Assembly: GCA_035556195.1 (NCBI GenBank)
Contig: DATMFK010000060.1
Coordinates: 86,910 to 150,909, forward strand
Reading direction: 5' to 3'
Origin: G016756615 sp035556195
Lineage (GTDB): Bacteria > Pseudomonadota > Alphaproteobacteria > Rhizobiales > Rhizobiaceae
DNA length: 64,000 nucleotides
Part shown: piece after piece, positions 17,837 to 26,385 of the stretch
How the letters are laid out: every line of letters begins with the position of its first letter
Numbering within the stretch: position 1 is the stretch's first letter
The notes under the pieces: generated by a model
The model's database searches: none
Told to the model about the DNA's origin: nothing
What the model saw: the letters and a program-made list of their open reading frames with translations, nothing else
Program-made: the position numbers and the translations under genes

Positions 17837-18343
17837 ATGAAAAAACTTGTGGCCTTGCCGGCCGTCGGACTTGCGGTCTTGATGTCTGCGGGCGCTGCCG
17901 TGACGCCCGCCCGCTCGCACCATTCCTTTGCGATGTTCGACGATTCGAAGACCTATGTCTTCACGGGCGTAGTGGTGCGCATCAACCCGGATGCCAATCA
18001 TCTGCAGATCTACTTTGCGCCGCTCAACGAGGAGCGCAAAAGCGTGCTCAGAGACGAGGCCGGCAAGCCGGTCATCTGGGCCGTGGAGATGGCAGGGTCC
18101 GCGGAAGTGGCGCGGGAGGGCGTCACCGTCAACGACTTCAAGCCGGGTACGATCGTCAGCGTGGGGCTGCATCCCTTGCGCAGCGGCGAGCGCGCCGGCG
18201 ACCGCCAGGGCGGTCTCTTCCGCTGCCCCGAGAAGACGCCGCCGCAGCCCGGAAAGCACTGCGATTCCGTCGCGGACCACACGACGCATGGCGAGGGCGC
18301 GCTGCCGGCACCGACCGGACCTGCGCCGGACCAGGACATCTGA
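17837..18343 (+). CDS. DUF6152-like exported protein
   Basis: 168 residues with a Sec signal (KKLVALPAVGLAVLMSAGAA). The mature protein begins with the family's diagnostic HHSFAMFD, followed by a small beta-rich domain (VFTGVVVRINPDANHLQIYF) and a Pro-rich tail. The His pair right after the signal peptide could bind metal; that is inference. Two cysteines (FRCPEK, KHCDS) lie near the C-terminus. Start ATG 17837 with GAGGAGG upstream. The family assignment rests on my recognition of the motif. Confidence 0.75.
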   Translation: MKKLVALPAVGLAVLMSAGAAVTPARSHHSFAMFDDSKTYVFTGVVVRINPDANHLQIYFAPLNEERKSVLRDEAGKPVIWAVEMAGSAEVAREGVTVNDFKPGTIVSVGLHPLRSGERAGDRQGGLFRCPEKTPPQPGKHCDSVADHTTHGEGALPAPTGPAPDQDI

Positions 18344-18446
18344 CGAGTGCGTGCGGCCGGGCCGCGTACCCGATCGAGCGTAGCCCGGCAGCATGGTTTG
18401 CGCGGCGCGACGGGAGCGAGCCGTGCTTGAAGGCAAGGGAGGTATT

Positions 18447-18980
18447 ATGCGCAGTTTCGCGGAATGGATCGGGGGAACGGGACTGAGCGTCCTCCTCCGA
18501 GAGACCGAATGGGTCGTACCGACATTGCAGTCGATCCACCTCATGGGGGTCGGAGTCGTGCTGGCCTCGCTCTTCATGATCACGCTGCGCATCTTCACGC
18601 TGACGGGCCAAGACCAAAGTCTTTCGGCGACCACGAGGCGCTTCATTCCCTGGCTGTGGGGGGCACTTGGCGTGCTCTTTGCAACCGGTACCGGCCTCAT
18701 CATCACCGAGCCGACGCGCGAACTTCTGAGCGTGTCCTTCTGGCTGAAGATGCTCCTTCTCGTCGTCGGCAGCGGCTTCGTGCTTGCCTTCCAGACCGGT
18801 CTGCGCCGCCACGAGGGGGGCTGGGAGGAGGGGGCGAGGCGGGGCCGCTCGGTCAAGGCGATGGCCGCCACGACCTTCGCGGTCTGGTGCGGAATCCTTC
18901 TGATGGGGCGTCTTATAGCCTTCGACGCCCAGTTCTGGGGTGGGCTGTCGCAGCAGGCTGCTTCACACGTGGCGAATTGA
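18447..18980 (+). CDS. DUF6644-like integral membrane protein
   Basis: 177 residues with four to five hydrophobic helices. It begins with an amphipathic stretch SFAEWIGGTGLSVLLRETEW, then SIHLMGVGVVLASLFMITLR, a His-containing first helix that recurs in the next gene (ALHLFGLTMVF). A cytoplasmic loop (HEGGWEEGARRGRS) precedes the last helix. Conserved His residues within helices suggest a haem- or quinone-linked membrane protein, but that is speculation. Start ATG 18447 after AAGGGAGG. Part of the 16179-20359 cluster. Confidence 0.72.
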   Translation: MRSFAEWIGGTGLSVLLRETEWVVPTLQSIHLMGVGVVLASLFMITLRIFTLTGQDQSLSATTRRFIPWLWGALGVLFATGTGLIITEPTRELLSVSFWLKMLLLVVGSGFVLAFQTGLRRHEGGWEEGARRGRSVKAMAATTFAVWCGILLMGRLIAFDAQFWGGLSQQAASHVAN

Positions 18981-19000
18981 CGGGATTTGGGGAACACGCG

Positions 19001-19540
19001 ATGCTCCTGCTTCAATTCTTCCAAGCACTCGAGGCCAGCGCGGTCGCCAACTGGATAAGGACGTCATTCTACGCGCAGCCGCTGATCTCGGCCCTGCATC
19101 TCTTCGGTCTCACCATGGTTTTCGGCACCATCTCGATCGTCGACCTGCGGCTGCTCGGTATCCCCAACGCAGGCCGGCCGTTCACCGTGATCGCCGGCGA
19201 GCTCCTGAGGTGGACGTGGCTGGCTTTCGCACTCACCTTCGTAACGGGGCTGCTCATGTTCACGACCAGCGCTGCCGCCTACTACCAGAACACGCCCTTC
19301 CGCCTGAAAATGTTGGTCCTGCTGCTTGCCGGCGTGAACATGTTGATCTTCGAGCTGCTCACGGTGCGGTCGGTCGAGAGGTGGAACAAGGACGCACCTG
19401 CACCAGCCACCGCCAAAGTGGCCGGCGCACTATCCCTTCTGTTCTGGATAGGCGTCATCTGCTTCGGGCGCTGGATCGGCTATACCGAGCGATATGATTT
19501 CGGCGTGCCCGCCGACATGAACCTCGATTTCCTGCCTTGA
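19001..19540 (+). CDS. Second DUF6644-like integral membrane protein
   Basis: 179 residues, paralogous to the preceding gene: both start with an amphipathic helix ending in a Trp/Arg turn, then a His-bearing TM helix (SALHLFGLTMVFGTISIVD) and close with GRxI (RWIGYTER versus GRLIAFD). About four TM helices. ATG 19001 lies 20 bp after the previous stop with GGGGA upstream. The two may form a heterodimeric membrane unit for the exported proteins of this cluster; function unknown. Confidence 0.72.
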   Translation: MLLLQFFQALEASAVANWIRTSFYAQPLISALHLFGLTMVFGTISIVDLRLLGIPNAGRPFTVIAGELLRWTWLAFALTFVTGLLMFTTSAAAYYQNTPFRLKMLVLLLAGVNMLIFELLTVRSVERWNKDAPAPATAKVAGALSLLFWIGVICFGRWIGYTERYDFGVPADMNLDFLP

Positions 19541-19585
19541 ACAGGCTCAGAACTTGCCTGACGCCCCGCAAACAAGGAGACCAAA

Positions 19586-20359
19586 ATGAAGCTTTCCCGA
19601 CGCAGTGTGATGAAGACTGGGATAGCCGGACTGGTAGCGTTCGGAGCCGCACCCCTCGTTGCTTCCACGGCCTCGGCGCAGGATGCGCCGGCGAATACCA
19701 TTCCCGTCCAGGGCGGGCAGTTGGTCATTCACCCGGTCAGCCACGCCTCGCTCGTGCTGGTGGCGGGCGACACTGTGATTTATGCCGACCCCGTCGGCGA
19801 GGCTTCGGCTTACCAGAGCTTCCCGCCCCCGGACCTCATTGTGATAACCCATGAGCATAGCGACCACTTCAATGCAGATACGCTCAGCGCGCTGGTAGGC
19901 GAGAAGACGAAGCTGATCACCAATCCGGCCGTCTTCGAGAAGCTCCCCGAGAAGCTGCGCGGTATCGCATCTCCTCTTGCCAACGGCGAAAAGACGGAGG
20001 CGGCGGGGATAGCAATCGAGGCCATTCCGGCCCACAACACCACACCGGAACGCCTGCAGTATCATCCCAAGGGACGCGACAACGGTTATATACTCACGCT
20101 CGCCGGAGCGCGCGTTTACCTTGCCGGGGACACCGAAGATATCCCGGAGATGCGAGCGCTGAAGAACATCGCTCTCGCCTTCGTGCCGATGAACCTGCCT
20201 TATACGATGACCGTCGAGCAGGCGGCCAGCGCGGTGAACGAGTTCAAGCCCAAGGTGGTTTATCCCTACCACTACAATGGCAGCGACGTGGAGCAGTTCA
20301 AGCGCCTCGTGGAACAGGGCGGCGGAGAGATCGAGGTGCGCCTGGCGAAGTGGTATTGA
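19586..20359 (+). CDS. Exported metallo-beta-lactamase-fold hydrolase
   Basis: 257 residues. N-terminal twin-arginine signal (LSRRSVMKTGIAGLVAFGAA, cleavage near STASAQ), so it is folded with its metals and exported. Metal motif THEHSDHF matches HxHxDH; further ligands plausible in IPAHNTTP, LAGDTEDI and PYHYNG. Resembles the UlaG-like branch of the superfamily. Start ATG 19586 with AAGGAGA upstream. Being Tat-exported next to DUF6152/DUF6644 genes is unusual for this fold; substrate unknown. Confidence 0.82.
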   Translation: MKLSRRSVMKTGIAGLVAFGAAPLVASTASAQDAPANTIPVQGGQLVIHPVSHASLVLVAGDTVIYADPVGEASAYQSFPPPDLIVITHEHSDHFNADTLSALVGEKTKLITNPAVFEKLPEKLRGIASPLANGEKTEAAGIAIEAIPAHNTTPERLQYHPKGRDNGYILTLAGARVYLAGDTEDIPEMRALKNIALAFVPMNLPYTMTVEQAASAVNEFKPKVVYPYHYNGSDVEQFKRLVEQGGGEIEVRLAKWY

Positions 20360-20548
20360 GCCTGGGCACAAACGAGGCTCGATTACCTCTGTCTGGCGGC
20401 CGGTGGTGCCGAGCGCCTTGCGACCTTGGGATTCGTCGATAGCGAGGCATGGCGTGGGAGAAGCGGCGGATCGCGTGCTGGCGCGGAGCGTGACGGTCGA
20501 GCGACGTCACGCCGTCGCGGCATGGAGACCCGTGCACGGTCCGCATCT
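20360..20548. other. Convergent intergenic spacer
   Basis: Between the metallo-hydrolase and leftward msrA. No gene, tRNA or clear terminator seen. Confidence 0.5.
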
Positions 20549-21289
20549 CTAATTCGATGCCTTCGTCTCCGATACCAACACTGGGTCAGCGCGATAGAGG
20601 CTCGGGAACAGCCGCTTGAGCCGCTCGAGTTTCGGCAGGTCGTTGTAGACGATGTAAAGCTGGGTGGGATGCCGTGTCAGATAATCCTGATGGTAGTCTT
20701 CCGCCGGATAGAAGAGATGGTCGGGCTCGATCGTCGTCACGATGGGCGACCTGAACGCATGAGCCTGGTTCAGCTGGGCGATATAGGCTTTGGCTATCTT
20801 CGTTTGCTCGTCGGACTGGGGAAAGATCGCAGTGCGGTACTGCGTGCCTTTGTCCGGGCCCTGGCGGTTGAGCTGGGTCGGATCGTGCGCAACCGAGAAG
20901 AAGACGTGCAACAGCTCTGCGTAATTGATCTTCCGTAGATCATAGGTGATGCGAACCGCTTCCGCGTGACCTGTCGTCCCTGAGCTGACGGTCTCGTAAT
21001 TCGCTGTGCCTGCCTCACCGCCCGCATAGCCGGAGACGGCGTTGGTCACGCCCTCTACCCTCTGGAACACGCCTTGCACGCCCCAGAAACAGCCACCGGC
21101 CAGCACCGCGACTTCGCTCGTGCTCCGCGCGACTGTCGCATCGAAGGCAGGAGCAGGGATGACAATACCCTCCTCGGCCAGCGCCGGTAGGGCGGACGCG
21201 ACGCACATGAGCGCGGAAGCGATCAGCGCGGCATACGCCCAGCCCACACCGTGTACAGTATTGTGAAAGATAGCCTGTCGACGCGCCAT
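20549..21289 (-). CDS. msrA: Peptide-methionine (S)-S-oxide reductase, exported
   Basis: Reduces methionine-S-sulfoxide in proteins. 246 residues; the catalytic motif GGCFWGVQG carries the nucleophilic Cys, with downstream SGYAGGEAGTANYETVSSG and YHQDYL typical of MsrA. The N-terminus (AALIASALMCVASALPALA) is a clear Sec signal, so this form acts in the periplasm, unlike the usual cytoplasmic enzyme. The resolving cysteines often found near the MsrA C-terminus are not evident. Start 21289 chosen for TTGGAG upstream. Confidence 0.92.
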   Translation of the reverse strand: MARRQAIFHNTVHGVGWAYAALIASALMCVASALPALAEEGIVIPAPAFDATVARSTSEVAVLAGGCFWGVQGVFQRVEGVTNAVSGYAGGEAGTANYETVSSGTTGHAEAVRITYDLRKINYAELLHVFFSVAHDPTQLNRQGPDKGTQYRTAIFPQSDEQTKIAKAYIAQLNQAHAFRSPIVTTIEPDHLFYPAEDYHQDYLTRHPTQLYIVYNDLPKLERLKRLFPSLYRADPVLVSETKASN

Positions 21290-21491
21290 GTCGCGGACTC
21301 CAAGTGTCAGCCGGCGATGAAATGATAAGCATCGAAGCAGCCGCGAGGAAGCGCTTTTCGAAATCGTGATCGCGCGGGGTCTTTGTGACGCAAGCCAGAA
21401 TGACGTCACGTGTCACAAGCTCAACGCTTGCTCCTCGACGGAAGGCATCCCACCGTCCATACGATCCTGGACCGCGATGACGGCCACGATG

Positions 21492-22595
21492 TCAGCGAAC
21501 CATAAAACGCGAACTGAACGGCAGGCTCGCCGCCCCCACCGCCTTTGGTGAACGTTCGATGTTTCCCGCTACCGCGTGAACCCCTGGCAAGCTGCTTTCA
21601 AGATCGCTGCAGATCGCCTGGCACAAACTTCGGGGTGCATAGGAGGACAGGACCACGGTTGGGACCGGTACGAACTGAGCGAGCGCTTCGACGGATTTTT
21701 TCATCTGGGCGACGAGTTCCTCGCGCCAAGCTGTCTCAACTGCCCCATGACCCGGCCAAACGGAGCCACGTTCCCACAACTGGGCCGTGAGCGTTCCCGC
21801 TTTCCGCACCTCTCTTTCAAGACGCAATATGCCAACGTCAAAGCTGACCGCCGCATGCGCATTATAGATCTGGTGATTAAGGATCAGGCGCGAGTGAAGA
21901 CGTGCTCCGAGGTAAAAAAAGAGATAGTCGGACAGGCTCTTGGCCATCCCGAACATGCTCTCGCCGCCAGCAGCGGCTGTTATGTCGTTCTGAACGTAAA
22001 CCGGATATCCGATTTCCTTCTCGATCTCGTCCTGGAGGGCCTCGAAACGCTCCTGAGCGCCTTTGGGCGCCAACTCCAGTTCAGCCTTGTCCTCCGGCAG
22101 GGCCAGACCGATGCCTGCAATTCGGCCATGGAGGTCGGCCGGCAGTATGCGAATGGCTGCCTCGATCGATCTCATGAACTGCGGGTGATTGCTGTCATGG
22201 CTGTGCGCCGGCATTGGAAGCATCGTGTGGAATCGGATCGAGCCGACGAAGTCGACAAGAACCACTTCGACTCGTTGGTGACCGATACTGATGCCCACCG
22301 AATATGCGCCTTCGGGATTTAGCGAGATCGGCACGGTCGGCGGGCCGACCCGGCCACGCTGTGCTTCCCCCTTTGCGATCAACCCCTCCTGTTCGAGCGA
22401 ACGTACGATTACGGAAACCGTCTGTGCCGACAGCCCTGTCCGCTCCCCTATCTCGAGCCGCGTGATGTCCTTGCTCTGAAGGAGCAGAGACAACACAAGG
22501 CGCTCATTGTAGCTGCGCACGCTGACCGCATTCAGACCGCTCGCGCGATCGGCAATCCGCAATGGGTTGGGTGGCGCGAACCGCATGTCAGGCAT
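21492..22595 (-). CDS. ROK family transcriptional regulator
   Basis: 367 residues. N-terminal winged helix (ITRLEIGERTGLSAQTVSVI) then a ROK domain with ISIGHQRVEVVLVD and YVQNDITAAAGGE. The canonical zinc motif CxCGxxGC of ROK kinases is not visible, so ligand binding without kinase activity is likely. The start MPDMRFAPPN (22593-22595) lies after GGGGGGAA. It faces the same way as the SGNH gene and sits beside a sugar ABC importer, its probable target; a palindrome at 23449-23463 is the operator candidate. Confidence 0.88.
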   Translation of the reverse strand: MPDMRFAPPNPLRIADRASGLNAVSVRSYNERLVLSLLLQSKDITRLEIGERTGLSAQTVSVIVRSLEQEGLIAKGEAQRGRVGPPTVPISLNPEGAYSVGISIGHQRVEVVLVDFVGSIRFHTMLPMPAHSHDSNHPQFMRSIEAAIRILPADLHGRIAGIGLALPEDKAELELAPKGAQERFEALQDEIEKEIGYPVYVQNDITAAAGGESMFGMAKSLSDYLFFYLGARLHSRLILNHQIYNAHAAVSFDVGILRLEREVRKAGTLTAQLWERGSVWPGHGAVETAWREELVAQMKKSVEALAQFVPVPTVVLSSYAPRSLCQAICSDLESSLPGVHAVAGNIERSPKAVGAASLPFSSRFMVR

Positions 22596-22666
22596 GGGGT
22601 GTTCCCCCCTGATGGTTGGAGGAAGGCATGCCGTCGGCCGGGCAGGGCGGGATCGGCTGGCCGAGG

Positions 22667-23317
22667 TCACTTCTCATCAGGCCACCCGATTGCTTCGACT
22701 TCGCGTGCGAGGGCAGCACCCAGGATTGCATGGGCCTCCCCATTGATATGAAAGCCGTCGAGCGGGTCGCAACTGACGACGGAGCCCGCATCGAAGAAGT
22801 GAACCTCCAGCGAGTCGGCAATGATCTCGAACTCCAATGCGAGCCGACGCGATTTCTCCGGGGCGCCGGCGAAGATCGGTTGCCATTCCTTGATGTCGTC
22901 GAGCATAGGAGGAGGTGCGACGATCATGATCTCCGGAATGGTGCCGCGCGGTCCTGGCATGAGTTCCTTGATGTCATGCACGAGACAGCCGATGCCCATC
23001 GCAACTTCGGAGGGCGGCTGATTGAACCTGACCTTCAAGTCGTTGGTGCCCAGCATGATGATGACGAGGTCGAGCATCATGTGGCTCTGCAGACAAGGCT
23101 TAAGATAAGTGCGGCCGTTCTTGTGCGCTCCCTCGATTGGATCGTCCCGGACCGTCGTGCGGCCGCTCAACCCTTCTTCGATGACATGCCAGCGATCCCC
23201 CAGCGCTCGTGCCATTACGCCGGGCCAACGCTCGGTCGGGCCGTACCGATCGAGTGGTGTCCCTCCGGGGATTTGGCCATGAGTATTGGAGTCGCCGAAG
23301 CAAAGTACCGATCGCAT
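22667..23317 (-). CDS. SGNH/GDSL hydrolase
   Basis: 216 residues, no signal peptide. Block I CFGDSNTHG (Ser), block III GTNDL (Asn) and block V DGFHIN (His) give the SGNH catalytic set. Closely related to the hydrolase at 28359-29036 (both have RSxLCFGDS and VIEEGLS(G/A)RTT). It is divergent from the sugar-importer operon and 71 bp from the ROK gene. Likely a cytoplasmic esterase removing acyl groups from an imported sugar or glycoside; substrate inferred. Confidence 0.88.
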   Translation of the reverse strand: MRSVLCFGDSNTHGQIPGGTPLDRYGPTERWPGVMARALGDRWHVIEEGLSGRTTVRDDPIEGAHKNGRTYLKPCLQSHMMLDLVIIMLGTNDLKVRFNQPPSEVAMGIGCLVHDIKELMPGPRGTIPEIMIVAPPPMLDDIKEWQPIFAGAPEKSRRLALEFEIIADSLEVHFFDAGSVVSCDPLDGFHINGEAHAILGAALAREVEAIGWPDEK

Positions 23318-23448
23318 GTTTCCATTTCCAGGAGAAAAAGCTTTTTTTACAAAGGCTTATGATGCTGTTCTGACGCCCGTTCTCGCTAGCCTGCCATCCG
23401 GCTTAACCGAAGGCAAGATGCATAAGAGATAATCATTCAATCTGACTA

Positions 23449-23463
23449 ACTATTGACAATAGT
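23449..23463. promoter_or_regulatory. Palindrome, candidate ROK operator
   Basis: ACTATTGACAATAGT, six-bp arms around a 3-nt centre, in the 390-bp divergent gap between the leftward SGNH gene and the sugar SBP gene. It overlaps a possible -35 (TTGACA). AT-rich palindromes are normal for ROK repressors; assignment is inference. Confidence 0.4.
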
Positions 23464-23708
23464 CCGTGTTGATGCTTGATCTGGTATGGGAGGAGGAAGC
23501 CCTGACAATCTGAACACGCTTTCGCGATGGGCTCGCGAGGTGGGAAGGCTTGCGAGCAGGGCGGAATACCCGACCAAAATGCTGATTTGCGTTGCCGGTG
23601 CGCGCCGGCAATGCACCGGAGCTCGACCATGCCGAGCACGGGAGGACCAGTCGTGCGCTGTGACGATCCCGACGGGATCGAGGGAGCTCGAAAAGGAGGA
23701 TGGCTCTG

Positions 23709-24782
23709 ATGGGAATGTTGACGAAGACACTTTTGGCCGCGGCACTGGCGACGACCATGCTCGGTGTGCCGTCCTATGCCAATGACGTCAATCTGTTGGA
23801 TGGAGTTACCGCTCGAGCCGGCGACAATCCGTCGGTGGAGGCCGGCAAGTTCAAAAAGGATGCGCCCTGGGTAATCGGCATGAGTCATTTCGGCGTGAAC
23901 GCCAATACCTGGACCGTGCAAGTCGCGCATGAGTCCGAAGCGGCGGCCGCAAAAGACAGCCGTATCAGCAAGTTCATCCTGCTCGATGCCGGCTTCGATC
24001 AGAAGAAGCAGGTCGGCGATATCGAGGACCTCATCGCCCAAAAAGTGGACGCGATAATTGTTCAGCCAGTCACTTCGACTTCCGCCAATGCCAGCATTGC
24101 CAAGGCAGTCGCTGCCGGCATTCCGGTGATTGTGCATACCGGCCGGATCGAATCGGACGCCTTCACGACGGAAATCCAGGGTGGCGCAGAGCATTTCGGC
24201 AAAGTTATGGGCGACTTCCTGGTGAAGGAAGTGGGCGGCAAGGGTAACATCTGGGTTCTGCGCGGGCTGGCCGGCCATCCCGAAGACACCAACCGGTACA
24301 ACGGCTTGCGTCAAGCGCTCGAGGGCACGGACGTCAAGATCATAGCCGAGGAGCACGGCGACTGGCAGTACGACAAGTCCAAGAAGCTGTGCGAAACCCT
24401 CTATCTGAACAATCCTGAAGTCGATGGCATTTGGTCGTCCGGCGCCGACATGACTCGAGCCTGCGTCGACGTGTTCAAGCAATTCGGCGCGGAAATCCCG
24501 CCGATCTCGGGCGAAGGCAACAATGGTTACTTCGGCCAGTGGATCAAGGACGGATTCAAATCCATCGCCGCCGAATATAGCCCTTCGCAGGGCGCAGCCG
24601 GCATCAGGGCCGCGGTGGCGCTGCTCGAAGGCAAGGAACTGAAGAAGCACTACGACTACAACCCCGAGGGATGGGGCATCGAAAAGGCGAAGCAATATTA
24701 TCGCGACGACCTTTCCGCCAATGTCTGGTGGCCATCGGAACTGTCCGAGGAAAAGCTGAAGGCCCTCTACGGCAAGAATTGA
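23709..24782 (+). CDS. Sugar ABC transporter substrate-binding protein (ribose type)
   Basis: 357-residue periplasmic protein of the RbsB/XylF class. Sec signal TKTLLAAALATTMLGVPSYA; fold markers WVIGMSHFGVNANTW, KQVGDIEDLIAQKVDAIIVQP and IWSSGADMTRACVDVF. ATG 23709 was chosen over 23700 because GGAGG directly abuts the latter. The 245-bp leader contains small hairpins at 23592-23611 and 23665-23679. The sugar is unknown. Confidence 0.9.
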   Translation: MGMLTKTLLAAALATTMLGVPSYANDVNLLDGVTARAGDNPSVEAGKFKKDAPWVIGMSHFGVNANTWTVQVAHESEAAAAKDSRISKFILLDAGFDQKKQVGDIEDLIAQKVDAIIVQPVTSTSANASIAKAVAAGIPVIVHTGRIESDAFTTEIQGGAEHFGKVMGDFLVKEVGGKGNIWVLRGLAGHPEDTNRYNGLRQALEGTDVKIIAEEHGDWQYDKSKKLCETLYLNNPEVDGIWSSGADMTRACVDVFKQFGAEIPPISGEGNNGYFGQWIKDGFKSIAAEYSPSQGAAGIRAAVALLEGKELKKHYDYNPEGWGIEKAKQYYRDDLSANVWWPSELSEEKLKALYGKN

Positions 24783-24798
24783 TATCTCCGGCGAATGC

Positions 24799-24823
24799 GC
24801 GCGGGCGTCGCCGTCGCCCGCGC
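24799..24823 (+). promoter_or_regulatory. Intercistronic hairpin after the sugar SBP gene
   Basis: Perfect 9-bp arms GCGCGGGCG (24799-24807) and CGCCCGCGC (24815-24823) with a 7-nt loop. It occupies the start of the 81-bp spacer before the ATPase, as expected for a stabiliser of the abundant SBP mRNA, and argues against the ATG at 24795 as the ATPase start. Confidence 0.65.
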
Positions 24824-24863
24824 CGACGCATGGTGCCGAGTTCCCCTCAAGGATCTGCCTGTC

Positions 24864-26357
24864 GTGGAAAACCTCGTTGAGATGTCCGACATTTCTAAGG
24901 CATTCGGCGGGAATGCCGTGCTGAAAGGCGTCTCCCTGGCGTTGAAGCCGGGTTCCGTGCATGCCCTCATGGGCGAGAATGGCGCAGGCAAATCGACGCT
25001 CATGAAAATCCTGGCCGGGGTTCACCAGCCGGACGGTGGCGAAATCCTGAGCAATGGCAAAAGGTTGATTTTCGGCAATCCGAAGGATGCTCTCGGCTTC
25101 GGCATCTCGACCGTGTTCCAGGAGCTCTCGCTTCTCCCCAACATGACGATCGCCGAGAACATGTTTCTTGGACGCGAACCGATCACTGCATTCGGGACCG
25201 TCAATCATGCACGCATGAACAATGAGGCGCGCAAGGCACTTGCCGAACTGGGGCTCGACCTTGATCCCACGACGCTCGTTTCCGAGCTCAGCATTGCCGA
25301 ACGACAGTTCGTCGAGATTGCGCACGGCATCAAGGCCGATGCGAATATCTTCATTCTCGACGAACCGACCGCCGCGCTCAACGCTGCCGACGTGGAGACG
25401 CTCAACAAACACATCCGTCGGCTGCGCGCTGCGGGGAAAGCGGTCGTGTACATCTCGCATCGGATGGACGAGATCTTCGAGATCTGCGACACGGTCACCG
25501 TTCTCAAGGACGGAGAACTGGTCGCAACGCGGCTGCTGTCCGAAATGACACCAGCCTCGCTGATCGCGATGATGGTGGGGAGGGAACTGAAGGACCTCTT
25601 CCCCGAGCGAGGCGGCGAGCCGGGTCCGATCGTCTTGGCGGTCGACGATTTCCGGATCAGCGACCGTTCACGGCCATTCGCGTTGACCTTGAGGCGCGGC
25701 GAAATCGTCGGCCTTGCCGGCCTTGAGGGGCAAGGTCAGCAGAAGTTCCTGCGCGCGCTTGTCGGCCAGTTCGAGCCCGCCGGCGGCAAGGCGACGGTCA
25801 AGGGAGAGGACCTGCCGCTTCCGCTTTCAGCCTCGGCTGGCATTCGGCGATTGCAGCGGATGGGTGTCGCTTTCGTCCCGGAGGATCGGAAGGAGGATGG
25901 GCTCTTTCTGGGGCTGTCCATCGGCCACAACATCGCCGCGGCTCTTCATTCGTCGCGACCGGCGCTGGCCATTGCGCGCGGATACCGGGCACTCGTCGAA
26001 AAGACCATGGCCAGCTTGGACGTCAAGGCGACAGGGCCTGCCGCGCCCGTCAGCATCCTTTCGGGCGGCAACCAGCAGAAGGTCCTGCTCGGACGATATC
26101 TCGCCGCGGACATGGACATCCTCCTGATCGAAGAACCGACGCGCGGCGTGGATGTCGGGGCGAAGTCCGAAATCTACGGGCTGCTTCGCGCCTTTGTCCA
26201 GCGGGGCGGCGCGATCCTCGTTCTGTCGCGCGAGACGATCGAGCTCATAGGCCTGAGCGACCGCATCTATGTCGTCCACAACGACACCATCGTCCGAGAG
26301 ATGCCGGCCAGCCAAGCCACTGAGCACAATATTCTCGATGCCGCGCTGAGTGCCTGA
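24864..26357 (+). CDS. Sugar ABC transporter ATP-binding protein (RbsA type)
   Basis: Double ATPase of about 497 residues. First half: Walker A GENGAGKST, signature LSIAERQ, Walker B IFILDEPTAAL. Second half: degenerate Walker A region GLAGLEGQGQ, signature LSGGNQQKV, Walker B ILLIEEPTRGVD, the pattern of ribose/xylose-type importers. Start uncertain: GTG 24864 has AGGA upstream and avoids the hairpin; ATG 24795 or 24882 are alternatives. Confidence 0.9.
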   Translation: MENLVEMSDISKAFGGNAVLKGVSLALKPGSVHALMGENGAGKSTLMKILAGVHQPDGGEILSNGKRLIFGNPKDALGFGISTVFQELSLLPNMTIAENMFLGREPITAFGTVNHARMNNEARKALAELGLDLDPTTLVSELSIAERQFVEIAHGIKADANIFILDEPTAALNAADVETLNKHIRRLRAAGKAVVYISHRMDEIFEICDTVTVLKDGELVATRLLSEMTPASLIAMMVGRELKDLFPERGGEPGPIVLAVDDFRISDRSRPFALTLRRGEIVGLAGLEGQGQQKFLRALVGQFEPAGGKATVKGEDLPLPLSASAGIRRLQRMGVAFVPEDRKEDGLFLGLSIGHNIAAALHSSRPALAIARGYRALVEKTMASLDVKATGPAAPVSILSGGNQQKVLLGRYLAADMDILLIEEPTRGVDVGAKSEIYGLLRAFVQRGGAILVLSRETIELIGLSDRIYVVHNDTIVREMPASQATEHNILDAALSA

Positions 26358-26385
26358 CGTCACGGATGGGGAACCGAGCACAAAG

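Noticed and set aside
24795..24863. Upstream ATG extension of the sugar ATPase
   Set aside because: The 23 extra residues run through a strong intercistronic hairpin and are Arg/Ala-rich without family match.
23433..25460. Long minus-strand frame opposite the sugar SBP and ATPase genes
   Set aside because: Antisense shadow of two certain genes; no recognisable domain.
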